This document shows positions 1-6,312 of a stretch of 13,122 bases of DNA, one piece after another. The notes under the pieces are model-generated. The model did no database searches. It saw only the letters and a program-made list of their open reading frames with translations, and had not been told where the DNA came from. Position 1 is the first letter of the stretch, and the number at the start of each line of letters is the position of its first letter. Location of the stretch: the NCBI RefSeq assembly GCF_937876455.1, contig NZ_CALFIG010000189.1, positions 1 through 13,122 on the forward strand, in the 5' to 3' direction. The position numbers and the translations under genes are program-made. The DNA is from an uncultured Flavobacterium sp. Lineage in GTDB: Bacteria; Bacteroidota; Bacteroidia; Flavobacteriales; Flavobacteriaceae.

Positions 1-769
1 AGCGTTTTATTTTTGAAGTATAAACATCCAAAATCACGAGAATTTCAGGATTTATATGTAATTCAACAGGTCTGTTTCTCCCAGCAAAATGATATTCCAC
101 AAACACGCCCGCCTCTTCTAAACGCTTTCTGTGATTGCGAACCGTTTTAGAGCATATTGCAATACTGTTAACTTCATTTCGCTTTAATTGGGTAACTAGA
201 AAGGAATTGATTTTAAACTCTTCAATTGGTCGTTTTGATGCAATACCACCTTTGATAAACTTCTCATTGCGTTTCATCAGTTGGGAGTTATACAAATGCA
301 ACAGATTTTGAAACACTACTTCAGTAGCATATTTTACCGTTTGGATTTTCTTTTTCTCTACAATAAGTCCATAATCATTGCAAAACTGGGTTACAGCTTC
401 GTTGTAGTCTCTTGGATTGTTATTCTTTGCGTTATGAAGCAAAAACAGTCTTTTGTACTCTTTTTGAATATCAGTGATTGAATTTGATTTTAAAAATTCC
501 TTTACGGAATTATTATGCGCTTGTATCAGTTCATTCTCTGCCTGTGTCTTGAAATTATACGACGCAATATACTTGCGGTAATTATCCATTGTACTGGAAA
601 ATGCCTCTTCAATGATTGCAGGGTAAATTGCAATGATTCTGCCCGAAAATTGCAATGGTTTTTCAATTGATTCTCGTTGAACTCCTAAAGCTTTGTTTTC
701 TCCAAAGCCAAAAAGTGTGGATGCCATTGAAAAAACTTTGTTATCTAGTCTTTGCGTTTTTATACTCAT
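1..769 (-). CDS. Probable DNA-binding protein of a mobile element (partial, runs off left edge)
   Basis: An open frame of 256 codons runs from an ATG at 769 to the left edge without a stop, so the C-terminus is missing. I do not recognise a named family. The N-terminal half is polar and helical. Near residues 205-235 there is a winged-helix-like stretch, SKTVRNHRKRLEEAGVFVEY, resembling the recognition helix and wing of replication or regulatory proteins in Bacteroidota islands, followed by a basic patch (AGRNRPVELHINPE). An in-frame ATG at 802 would add 11 residues, but it lies inside a strong inverted repeat (791-815), so I prefer 769. The gene follows the small HTH gene on the same strand with a 92-bp gap, so it probably belongs to the integrated element. 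A replication-initiation or transcription role is inference. Confidence 0.7.
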   Translation of the reverse strand, partial: MSIKTQRLDNKVFSMASTLFGFGENKALGVQRESIEKPLQFSGRIIAIYPAIIEEAFSSTMDNYRKYIASYNFKTQAENELIQAHNNSVKEFLKSNSITDIQKEYKRLFLLHNAKNNNPRDYNEAVTQFCNDYGLIVEKKKIQTVKYATEVVFQNLLHLYNSQLMKRNEKFIKGGIASKRPIEEFKINSFLVTQLKRNEVNSIAICSKTVRNHRKRLEEAGVFVEYHFAGRNRPVELHINPEILVILDVYTSKIKR

Positions 770-790
770 AAGAATTTGTTTTAACCTTTG

Positions 791-815
791 ACAATGGCGC
801 ATTTCACGCCATTGT
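791..815. promoter_or_regulatory. 9-bp perfect inverted repeat ahead of the left-edge gene
   Basis: ACAATGGCG (791-799) and CGCCATTGT (807-815) form a perfect 9-bp inverted repeat with a 7-base spacer, about 20 bases upstream of the chosen start at 769. No T-run follows on the minus strand, so it is not a typical intrinsic terminator for the upstream HTH gene. It could be an operator for a dimeric regulator, or an RNA hairpin affecting translation or readthrough. It also covers an alternative in-frame ATG at 802. The structure is seen directly; the function is inferred. Confidence 0.45.
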
Positions 816-861
816 TTCAAGGTCTTACAGCTTATTGCCGTGTATGTACTTTACTTTGGAG

Positions 862-1140
862 TTATTTTTTAAATGACTTGTTGTAGTTCTCCGCCAATAG
901 TTTATCGACATCAGCCATTTTGTAGTAAATCTTGTTTCCTACTTGGCTAAAAGATATTTTACCCTCGTCTCTCCAACTTTGAGCAGTACGTTTTGAGATA
1001 CCCATAAACTTCATAAACTCTTCATTATCCATGATAGTTTTTTTTGAAGTATCGGGTTGGGTGCTGATTAAATTTTGCAAAGTATCTAACCTTGTGGTTA
1101 ATTCTGAAAACTGGGCTTTTGACAAAATATATACCTCCAT
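862..1140 (-). CDS. Small excisionase-like helix-turn-helix protein (MerR/HTH_17 type)
   Basis: This is a 92-residue protein. Residues about 1-35 look like a short coiled-coil or oligomerisation lead (LSKAQFSELTTRLDTLQNLI). Residues about 38-85 form the HTH_17-type winged helix: NEEFMKFMGISKRTAQSWRD carries the helix-turn-helix, followed by a GKISFSQVGNKIYYKMADVD wing and a lysine-rich tail. This is the usual layout of the small 'helix-turn-helix domain-containing' proteins next to integrases in Bacteroidota conjugative and mobilizable elements, some of which act as excisionases (Xis2c/Xis2d of CTnDOT) or regulators. The start is the ATG at 1140. Upstream is a 391-bp leader rich in GTCTT repeats that could be its own operators. 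The excision role is inferred from domain and context. Confidence 0.8.
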   Translation of the reverse strand: MEVYILSKAQFSELTTRLDTLQNLISTQPDTSKKTIMDNEEFMKFMGISKRTAQSWRDEGKISFSQVGNKIYYKMADVDKLLAENYNKSFKK

Positions 1141-1183
1141 TTTTGAAAAGATTAAAAATTATGAGGCAAATGTGCAGTGTATG

Positions 1184-1435
1184 AAAAAGTCTTTTAGTCT
1201 TTTTATGGTCTTCAAGGACTAAGTTTTTCTTTAGGAGTTCTGAAAGCCTTTATTTAAAGGGATTGCGGTCTTTTGTTTTAAAAAATACTGGAGATAGTAA
1301 AAAGACCTTTTTTGTGTAGCAAAGAAATTGGTAAAAATTGACCAAAAAAAGCGTTGTTTTTATATCTTTTTATGCAAAAAGATAGGGCTAACACAAAAAG
1401 TCTTTAAGGTCTTTTTTTAGCAAAAAGACTTTTTG
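1184..1435. repeat. Cluster of GTCTT / AAGAC words in the HTH gene leader
   Basis: At least eight copies of an (A)GTCTT(T) word fall within about 250 bases of AT-rich non-coding DNA. Forward copies are near 1189, 1197, 1208, 1268, 1400 and 1409; reverse copies (AAAGAC) are near 1301 and 1424. Several extend to AAAAAGTCTTT. No open frame explains the stretch. It sits upstream of the small HTH gene (start 1140) and downstream of the terminator at 1497-1525. Possible roles are binding sites for an element-encoded regulator or excisionase, or an iteron-like array. AT-rich sequence inflates chance matches, so only the density and the perfect inverted repeat at its end are noteworthy. Confidence 0.4.
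1394..1435. repeat. Perfect 12-bp inverted repeat CAAAAAGTCTTT
   Basis: CAAAAAGTCTTT (1394-1405) is repeated in inverted orientation as AAAGACTTTTTG (1424-1435), with an 18-base spacer that holds a further GGTCTTTTTTT. A smaller inverted repeat, AAACCATT (1446-1453) / AATGGTTT (1461-1468), follows at once with a 7-base loop. Both lie between the terminator of the upstream gene and the HTH gene. They may be an operator pair or a folded leader. A second terminator is less likely because GC content in the stems is very low. Confidence 0.45.
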
Positions 1436-1496
1436 TATTTATCGAAAACCATTTATTTACAATGGTTTATATAGATTTTTTGTATTGTGAAAAAAT

Positions 1497-1525
1497 AAAA
1501 GTCCACGCAGGTTTTGTGGACTTTT
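1497..1525 (-). terminator. Intrinsic terminator after the 1532-2425 gene
   Basis: A 10-bp stem, AAAAGTCCAC (1497-1506) with GTGGACTTTT (1516-1525), and a 9-base loop lie 7 bases beyond the stop at 1532. On the minus strand the stem is followed by TTTTATTTTTT. The plus-strand side also ends in a T-run, so it may work in both directions. Confidence 0.85.
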
Positions 1526-1531
1526 TTATAA

Positions 1532-2425
1532 TTATAAAATCTTGGTAACATCAATACGTTTATTGGTGTTCGGGCGTTTATCTTCTCTGGAGGGTTGCAG
1601 GATAGTTTTAACGCTTTGAGGACTGATTTCTTTGCCGTCTTTATCCACGAATGAGTTTACTATGACATTTGCAACATCATTGATATTGCCCTCAATAACT
1701 GGCTTACCGTCAATAAGAATTTCACGAGATAATTGGTAAAAAATATCTACAAACTGATTTACATTGCAATTGAATTGCAATTTTGTGAAATTGTTAGGGT
1801 TTATGGTAGTTGCAGGTTTGAGTTTTTCAATGGTACTCTTTATGTTCTGCATTTCATAAATCTGCTCAATCTCTTTGGCACATTGCTTATCAAACAAGGG
1901 AAGCTTTTGATTTAAAAACTCAATATTAGCCTGCTTATATTCGTGCTTTTCTTTGGTTAATAATAGGATTTTCTCGTTGTCATCCTCTAGGTTGGCAAGT
2001 TGTTTTTTGATTTCATAAAAAGAAAAATACCTCTCATCACTTTCAGCATTAATATATCTTTTTGCTACATTGGGTTTGGTTGGTTTTGCAGTTGAGCATT
2101 GCAATAAGTCTCTTTTCTTTTCTATTAGATTGCATAGTTTAGTGTACCTAGATAATAAACCATTTTCAACAAAAAGCTTCTCATTTTCCGCTATTAATAA
2201 ATCAAAGCTGTCTAGCCAACTTGACGGAGATTTGACCTGTTCTAGTTGATGATTAATAAAATTTAAAAACTGAGTTTGAGGTAATTTAAAAAGCTTCTCA
2301 ATTACAGCAATGCAATAGTCTTCAATTGAACTTTGTTCTTCAACAATTACATCTAAATTAGTATTAGTTGACTGTACTGAAATTACAGCCATTTGCTCCA
2401 AAAAGGGAACTGATTTTACGGGCAT
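1532..2425 (-). CDS. Mobile-element protein of unknown function with a C-terminal winged-helix-like module
   Basis: This is a 297-residue protein when started at the ATG at 2425. The frame opens further upstream at a TTG (2440), but a plain ATG five codons in is preferred. No signal peptide or membrane segment is seen. Residues about 30-200 are polar and helical, with coiled-coil potential (LANLEDDNEKILLLTKEKHE). Residues about 214-295 form a distinct module, KLQFNCNVNQFVDIFYQLSR through VKTILQPSREDKRP to a basic end. Its 'K-L-Q-F/W-x-x-x-x-x-F-x-x-I/L-F' opening recalls the C-terminal domain of RteC-like and related Bacteroidota element proteins, but the N-terminal RteC signature is absent. 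It lies directly downstream of the integrase on the same strand, so a regulatory or accessory role in the element's excision is plausible but unproven. Confidence 0.75.
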   Translation of the reverse strand: MPVKSVPFLEQMAVISVQSTNTNLDVIVEEQSSIEDYCIAVIEKLFKLPQTQFLNFINHQLEQVKSPSSWLDSFDLLIAENEKLFVENGLLSRYTKLCNLIEKKRDLLQCSTAKPTKPNVAKRYINAESDERYFSFYEIKKQLANLEDDNEKILLLTKEKHEYKQANIEFLNQKLPLFDKQCAKEIEQIYEMQNIKSTIEKLKPATTINPNNFTKLQFNCNVNQFVDIFYQLSREILIDGKPVIEGNINDVANVIVNSFVDKDGKEISPQSVKTILQPSREDKRPNTNKRIDVTKIL

Positions 2426-2513
2426 TTTGTTAGAGTTCAAATATGGTTAGTTTGGTTTTGTTTTAATCTCTTGGGCGTTGCAATAATTGAATTTCCCTCA
2501 CATTTTATCAAAA

Positions 2514-2537
2514 AAAAACCCTTTTTAAAGGATTTTT
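2514..2537 (-). terminator. Intrinsic terminator after the integrase gene
   Basis: AAAAACCCTT (2514-2523) and AAGGATTTTT (2528-2537) form a 10-bp stem around a 4-base loop. The C/A mismatch on the plus strand becomes a G-U wobble in the minus-strand transcript. The hairpin is followed on that strand by a run of nine T. It lies 76 bases past the integrase stop. The stretch between it and the next gene start (2425) must therefore hold that gene's promoter; no clear TAnnTTTG box was found there. Confidence 0.75.
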
Positions 2538-2613
2538 CTCTTAAACTAACTCATTTTTTGCCTCTGATTTGCAACAAAGGTAAAACGAAAAAATATGTTA
2601 AATAGTATTAATT

Positions 2614-3831
2614 TTAAAAAATAAACTCGTCAACTGCTTTGTCCAATTCTTCATTGATAATCTTGGCGTAAATCTGTGTAGTTCTAATATCTTGATGGTC
2701 CATTAATTTAGAAACGTGTTCAATTCTCATACCGTTATTAAGTGCGTTAGTAGCGAAACTATGACGGCTCAAATGGAAAGAAACGTGTATTGGAAACTCC
2801 AAAGCTTTTGCAATTCTTTGTATTTGAAAATTGGCTGACTTATTTGCTTTTTCAGTTATCTCATACCTGTACTCTTTGTTCTTTAAAAACAATGTTGGAT
2901 TTTTGACAATTGGGAAAATAAGGTCGTCAGGTTGTGAATTTGGTTTTTGATATTTTTTGATAATATCAAGGGCTACTTGACCAATTTTAAACTGGTGCAA
3001 TCTTCCTGTTTTATTGATGGTCTTTTTTATTCTTTGTTCTGCCTCGATGAAGTGTTTATTTTGGATTTCTAAAACATCACTAAAACGCAATCCTCCGGCA
3101 TAAATTGAAAAAATAAACATATCCCTGTAAATACAACTTAAAGTTCCTTCTTGGGCTTTAAAATCAATCATAGCCTGTATTTGTTCTTTCTTTAGAAACA
3201 ATCTTTTGCCTGTATCCTTTTTTAAAGTTAGTTTGCTAAAAGGATACATATATTCGGGGATAATATCCTCTTTGATGGCTTCCTTAAACATAATAGCCAA
3301 AATCATAATTGAATATCTTTGAGTAGTTGCACCATTTTTCAAAGTATTACCCATATAACTCATGTAATCCATAAGCAAGGAAACTGTAATATCATCAAAA
3401 TAAATATCTCTTGTTCCAGTCCACTTTTCAAACTTCTCTAAATAGACAAGATAGTTTTTATAGGTCGCAATGGAAACATTACCTCTGATTTTCTCACAAC
3501 GTTTATACGCGTACTCAAAAAAGTTAGGCACTTCTTTTCCTTTGATAGCTTCCTTGATTTTCTTTACCGAAACTGATTTCACTTTTCTTTCCAAGTCGGC
3601 AACTTGTGCTTCCGCATCAGCAACCTTTTGAGAAATTGAAGCGTTCATTCTTGCGCTGTTGGGATGGTTTTTCTTTACACGCTGTTTTACCTCGTCCCAT
3701 TCGGTTTCTTTTAATTTTATACCTACTGAAATAAACTTTGTTTTTCTGTCCTTAATAATCCTTATATACAAAGGAGAATGACCCGTTTGGTCGGCTTGAT
3801 GTGTTCTTAAAATCAGTTTAATTGATGCCAT
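2614..3831 (-). CDS. Tyrosine recombinase / integrase of a Bacteroidota mobile element
   Basis: This is a 405-residue site-specific recombinase, full length for the family. Residues 1-95 form the arm-type DNA-binding domain (beta strands LYIRIIKDRKTKFISVGIKL and an EWD motif). Residues about 103-195 are the SAM-like core-binding domain (FFEYAYKRCEKIRG, MDYMSYM). Residues about 208-400 are the catalytic domain. The active-site set is complete: Arg249 (AGGLRFSDV), a beta-hairpin Lys near 274 (NKTGR), His353 and Arg356 (HLSRHSFAT), His379 (LMDHQDIRTT) and nucleophile Tyr388 (TQIYAKI). It should therefore be active. It belongs with the CTnDOT/MTn-like integrases, which move conjugative or mobilizable elements. 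It is the outermost gene of a minus-strand run (integrase, accessory protein, HTH protein, left-edge protein), so the element's end should lie just to its right. A repeat cluster (3846-3953) lies just upstream. Confidence 0.95.
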   Translation of the reverse strand: MASIKLILRTHQADQTGHSPLYIRIIKDRKTKFISVGIKLKETEWDEVKQRVKKNHPNSARMNASISQKVADAEAQVADLERKVKSVSVKKIKEAIKGKEVPNFFEYAYKRCEKIRGNVSIATYKNYLVYLEKFEKWTGTRDIYFDDITVSLLMDYMSYMGNTLKNGATTQRYSIMILAIMFKEAIKEDIIPEYMYPFSKLTLKKDTGKRLFLKKEQIQAMIDFKAQEGTLSCIYRDMFIFSIYAGGLRFSDVLEIQNKHFIEAEQRIKKTINKTGRLHQFKIGQVALDIIKKYQKPNSQPDDLIFPIVKNPTLFLKNKEYRYEITEKANKSANFQIQRIAKALEFPIHVSFHLSRHSFATNALNNGMRIEHVSKLMDHQDIRTTQIYAKIINEELDKAVDEFIF

Positions 3832-3845
3832 ATTATGAAAAAAGG

Positions 3846-3953
3846 AAATGTTGTACTATATTTGTAAAAGGAAGCAAACGAGTGAAACCCTTTAAAATTG
3901 AGGGATTGCAATTGAGTGCAACGTGATACAAGAGTACAACATTTAGTACAACA
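3846..3953. repeat. Three AGTACAACA copies upstream of the integrase: candidate recombinase or regulator sites
   Basis: AAATGTTGTACT (3846-3857) is a perfect 12-bp inverted copy of AGTACAACATTT (3933-3944). A direct copy, AGTACAACA (3945-3953), follows head to tail. Between the arms is a second inverted pair, TTGCA/TGCAA, near 3906-3921. The cluster starts 15 bases upstream of the integrase start. Repeats of this kind next to an integrase gene fit arm-type binding sites of the attachment region or operators controlling the integrase; which one cannot be decided from one element end. The remaining 3954-4062 is AT-rich and I see nothing coding in it. Confidence 0.55.
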
Positions 3954-4062
3954 AAACAAACATTTTGTTGCTTTTTTTTGCATCATTTTGAACCGTTAAA
4001 AATATAAAACTCAATAAATACGGCACTTTAGAAGCAAATAAGTACGATGAAATATATAATTG

Positions 4063-4191
4063 ACCTAACAGTCGTTTCTCGCAATTGCGAGTTTTTGGTA
4101 AGTTCACGTTTACGTTTCGCAAAAATTTTTATTTTTGATAGAAAATAATCGGTTTCGAAGTTCACAATTGATGAAGTCGCGAAACGTTAGC
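4063..4191. repeat. Inverted-repeat-rich, attC-reminiscent stretch before the small membrane-protein gene
   Basis: About 130 bases carry nested complementary segments. The outer pair is CTAAC (4065-4069) with GTTAG (4186-4190). Inside, GTTT..CGC (4074-4082, two bases bulged) can pair with GCGAAAC (4179-4185). ACGTTTCGC (4112-4120) is a perfect 9-bp match to GCGAAACGT (4179-4187), a competing fold. CTCGCAATTGCGAG (4078-4091) is a perfect palindrome, and AAGTTCAC occurs twice (4100, 4158). The left end, ACCTAAC, fits the integron RYYYAAC consensus, but the right end, GTTAGCA, departs from GTTRRRY. The layout (bulged long hairpin next to one small promoterless-looking gene) recalls a gene-cassette recombination site, but no integron integrase is present. 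The function is a hypothesis. Confidence 0.4.
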
Positions 4192-4229
4192 ATAAACCTT
4201 TACAAACAACTGCTAAAAAAACGAATAGA

Positions 4230-4523
4230 ATGCAAAAAGTTTTTGGATATATAATTGAAGTAATAAGTTGGCTGCAAATTGTTGCCTCGCCACTTCTTAT
4301 CGGTTTGATTATTGGTTCAGTCATTTATTTTCCCCATCCAACAGAAACAAGACTTGTAATTGCAATAATCATTTCAGTTTTTGGATTAGTTATTGGAATA
4401 GTTTGGGCAAACAGAATATGGAAAACTAAAGGAACAACGTGGTTTATTTCTCAAGTTAGCGCAACACCAGACTTAAATAGTTTAGACAAAGATAACGCAG
4501 AAAAGGAACAAGGCAGCCACTAA
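4230..4523 (+). CDS. Small two-helix membrane protein of unknown function
   Basis: This is a 97-residue protein with two clear hydrophobic segments, about residues 8-34 (IIEVISWLQIVASPLLIGLI) and 41-63 (RLVIAIIISVFGLVIGIVWA). A short loop with HPTET joins them, and a polar, charged tail of about 34 residues follows. It is probably an inner-membrane protein with both ends on the same side. Similar short 'ISWLQIVASP' proteins occur, as I recall, as scattered single genes in Bacteroidota, but I know no function. It is the only plus-strand gene in the left half, isolated between the integrase region and acr3. It follows an inverted-repeat element closely (4063-4191) and faces acr3 tail to tail. 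Of the 98 bases after it, only a weak 5-bp repeat (AGGTT 4601-4605 / AACCT 4614-4618) stands out. Confidence 0.7.
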   Translation: MQKVFGYIIEVISWLQIVASPLLIGLIIGSVIYFPHPTETRLVIAIIISVFGLVIGIVWANRIWKTKGTTWFISQVSATPDLNSLDKDNAEKEQGSH

Positions 4524-4621
4524 AAGCAATCAACCTAAACAACAATACCTTTTATTCGTTTTTAAGACATCTACTCAAAGTCGAGAAGTTTGCGTAGTCA
4601 AGGTTAGTTAGTAAACCTAAG

Positions 4622-5650
4622 TTAAAACCCTTTTTTTCGCAACCAAAATGCCACGTTCACTAACGCAATTAATGCAGGTACTTCTACTAAAGGGCCTATA
4701 ACCCCAGCAAAAGCTTGTCCGCTACTAATACCAAACACACCAATAGCTACTGCAATAGCGAGTTCAAAATTATTTCCAGAAGCCGTAAAGGATAAGGCAA
4801 CAGCATCTTTATAGTTGGCTCCAATTTTTTTTGCACTAAAAAACATCAAAAAGAACATAACTACAAAGAAAATAACCAAGGGTAAGGCAATTTTTAAAAC
4901 GTCTAAAGGTAATTCTATAATCATTTCTCCCTTTAAGCTAAACATGACCACAATGGTAAAAAGCAAGGCTATTAAAGTAATTGGGGAAACAAACGGAATA
5001 AACGTTTGATTGAAAAATTTGTCGCCTAAATACTTTTTAATTGCAAAACGACTTACAAGAGCCAACACAAATGGAATGCCGAGATAGATACCAACGGTTT
5101 GAGCAATTTGTGCCATGCTAATATGTAATGCTAATCCTTTGATTCCGAATAAAGGCAACATGATTTCCAAATAAAAATAGGCATACGAACTAAAGAAAAA
5201 CACCTGCAACAAACTATTAATGCCTACTAAACCCGCTGTCAATTCTCTATTACCCTCTGCAAGTTCGTTCCATACAATGACCATGGCAATACAAGGTGCT
5301 AGGCCAATAATAATTAAACCCGTCATGTACTCGGGATTGTCTTTTAGGAAAAAGGTAGCCAATAAAAACATTAAAAAAGGGCCTACAATCCAGGTAATAA
5401 AAAAAGAGACTGTAAGTAGTTTGGGCTGTTGAAACATTTTAGGCACTTGCGAGAAATCAATTTTGGTCAACGGCGGATACATCATTAAAATCAGACCTAT
5501 GACTAAAGGAATATTTGTGGTTCCTGAAGAAAACGACTGAACCCATGTTGGTACAATAGGCACAAAATAACCTAAGGCTACACCTATTAACATGGCTAAA
5601 AATATCCAAACTGTAAGGTATCTATCTAAAAAGTTCAATCTTTTTTTCAT
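4622..5650 (-). CDS. acr3: Acr3-family arsenite efflux permease
   Basis: This is a 342-residue integral membrane protein with about ten hydrophobic segments, matching the length and layout of the Acr3 (BART superfamily) arsenite exporters. Signature motifs are GLAPCIAMVIVWNELAEGN, with the conserved functional Cys at 120, and ASGNNFELAIAVAIGVFG, with the conserved Glu at 296. Each sits in one of the paired broken helices known in this family. It exports arsenite from the cytoplasm using the proton gradient. It starts with an ATG 22 bases after the displaced end of arsC and is clearly co-transcribed with it. Together they form an arsenate-to-arsenite export module. No arsR or arsM gene lies in the window, so regulation cannot be read from here. 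Confidence 0.95.
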   Translation of the reverse strand: MKKRLNFLDRYLTVWIFLAMLIGVALGYFVPIVPTWVQSFSSGTTNIPLVIGLILMMYPPLTKIDFSQVPKMFQQPKLLTVSFFITWIVGPFLMFLLATFFLKDNPEYMTGLIIIGLAPCIAMVIVWNELAEGNRELTAGLVGINSLLQVFFFSSYAYFYLEIMLPLFGIKGLALHISMAQIAQTVGIYLGIPFVLALVSRFAIKKYLGDKFFNQTFIPFVSPITLIALLFTIVVMFSLKGEMIIELPLDVLKIALPLVIFFVVMFFLMFFSAKKIGANYKDAVALSFTASGNNFELAIAVAIGVFGISSGQAFAGVIGPLVEVPALIALVNVAFWLRKKGF

Positions 5651-5672
5651 GTGCTTTGTATATTAAAAAGGT

Positions 5673-5747
5673 TTACTTGATTTTCGAAAAAATAGAATAC
5701 ATTTCAGAAGCAATTTGCATACTTTTTTCTAAGTATTTTTCGTTCAT
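5673..5747 (-). pseudogene. Displaced C-terminal end of arsC in the -1 frame (or a coupled 24-residue ORF)
   Basis: An ATG at 5747 overlaps the arsC stop in an ATGA arrangement and opens 24 codons ending at 5673. The reading, containing EKSMQIASEMYSIFSKIK, matches what full-length members of this arsenate reductase family carry after their 'YxDPKxFDGTP' segment (typically ...EKYxERSxQIAxEMxYxFSKxK). It is therefore almost certainly the original arsC C-terminus, now one frame away. One extra base within the codons around 5750-5752 would join ...FDGTP to EMNEKY and give a 202-residue protein of normal family length. A single-base indel, an assembly error or true translational coupling cannot be told apart here. 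No classical X-XXY-YYZ slippery heptamer is present. Confidence 0.8.
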
Positions 5748-6280
5748 TTCGGTGTTCCATCAAACGCTTTTGGATCATCGTATTTGATTGGAATTCTTGC
5801 TTCTGCACCAAAAACCATTGGACAACCTTCGTCTGCATTGTTACACGTTAGGATAGCTGCAAAATTGTTTTTAGGATTAAAATCATCGAAATACGCTTTT
5901 GAAAAACAAATTATGGGATGTTGGTTCGCAGCAAATTTTATCGCGTAAACTGGATTTTGCTCTTCGCTTACCTTCTGAATCTGAAATCCTTGATTTGAAA
6001 GTGTTTCAGAAACTTTTGGAAACATCGCTGTAGCTTCTGTACCTCCAGAATAACAAAAAACATTCTTAATTCCGAATTGAAATGCCATCGTTTGAGCCCA
6101 AATTTGTGCCAAATGACTTCTTCGTGAATTGTGTGTGCAAATGAAATTCAATCGAACTTCTTGGTGGTTATCAACTTTGTTTTGTATGTATTCCACTAAA
6201 GGTTGTAAAACCGCTATTCGTTCACTTGAAATAGGAATTTGAGCAACTGCCTGAATGGAATTTGACAACTTATGAAACAT
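5744..6280 (-). CDS. arsC: Arsenate reductase, LMW-phosphatase (thioredoxin-coupled) type; frame broken near its 3' end
   Basis: This 178-residue reading starts at the ATG at 6280. The P-loop CX5R is FICTHNSRRSHLAQIW, with nucleophile Cys48 and Arg54. A redox pair with C-X6-C spacing follows, Cys146 and Cys153 (LTCNNADEGCPMVFGAEAR), as in Staphylococcus-type ArsC. The YDDPKAFDGTP segment normally precedes a final helix of about 25 residues. The protein would reduce arsenate to arsenite through the cysteine cascade, feeding the Acr3 exporter encoded just downstream. Here the frame ends at a TGA directly after FDGTPK, and the expected helix is found in the -1 frame (5747-5673). All catalytic residues lie before the break, so some activity may remain, though loss of the last helix could destabilise the fold. 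It starts 32 bases after corA on the same strand with no terminator between, so readthrough from corA is possible. Confidence 0.9.
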   Translation of the reverse strand: MFHKLSNSIQAVAQIPISSERIAVLQPLVEYIQNKVDNHQEVRLNFICTHNSRRSHLAQIWAQTMAFQFGIKNVFCYSGGTEATAMFPKVSETLSNQGFQIQKVSEEQNPVYAIKFAANQHPIICFSKAYFDDFNPKNNFAAILTCNNADEGCPMVFGAEARIPIKYDDPKAFDGTPK

Positions 6281-6312
6281 AGTTTAGGTGAATAAAATAT
6301 GGATTTGAACGA

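Noticed and set aside
281..481. A 66-codon plus-strand frame inside the left-edge gene
   Set aside because: It lies antisense to a long open frame with HTH-like features and shows no protein-like pattern of its own.
1031..1222. A 63-codon plus-strand frame
   Set aside because: It is antisense to the well-supported HTH gene and reaches into repeat-rich leader DNA.
3857..3864. TATATTTG on the plus strand as a promoter
   Set aside because: It matches the -7 consensus but points away from the integrase, and no plus-strand gene follows within 360 bases.
4063..4191. A true integron attC site
   Set aside because: The left end fits RYYYAAC, but the right end (GTTAGCA) departs from GTTRRRY and no integron integrase is present; kept only as a hypothesis of a cassette-like element.
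5740..5755. Programmed -1 frameshifting in arsC
   Set aside because: No X-XXY-YYZ slippery heptamer or obvious downstream stimulatory hairpin was seen; a single-base indel is simpler.
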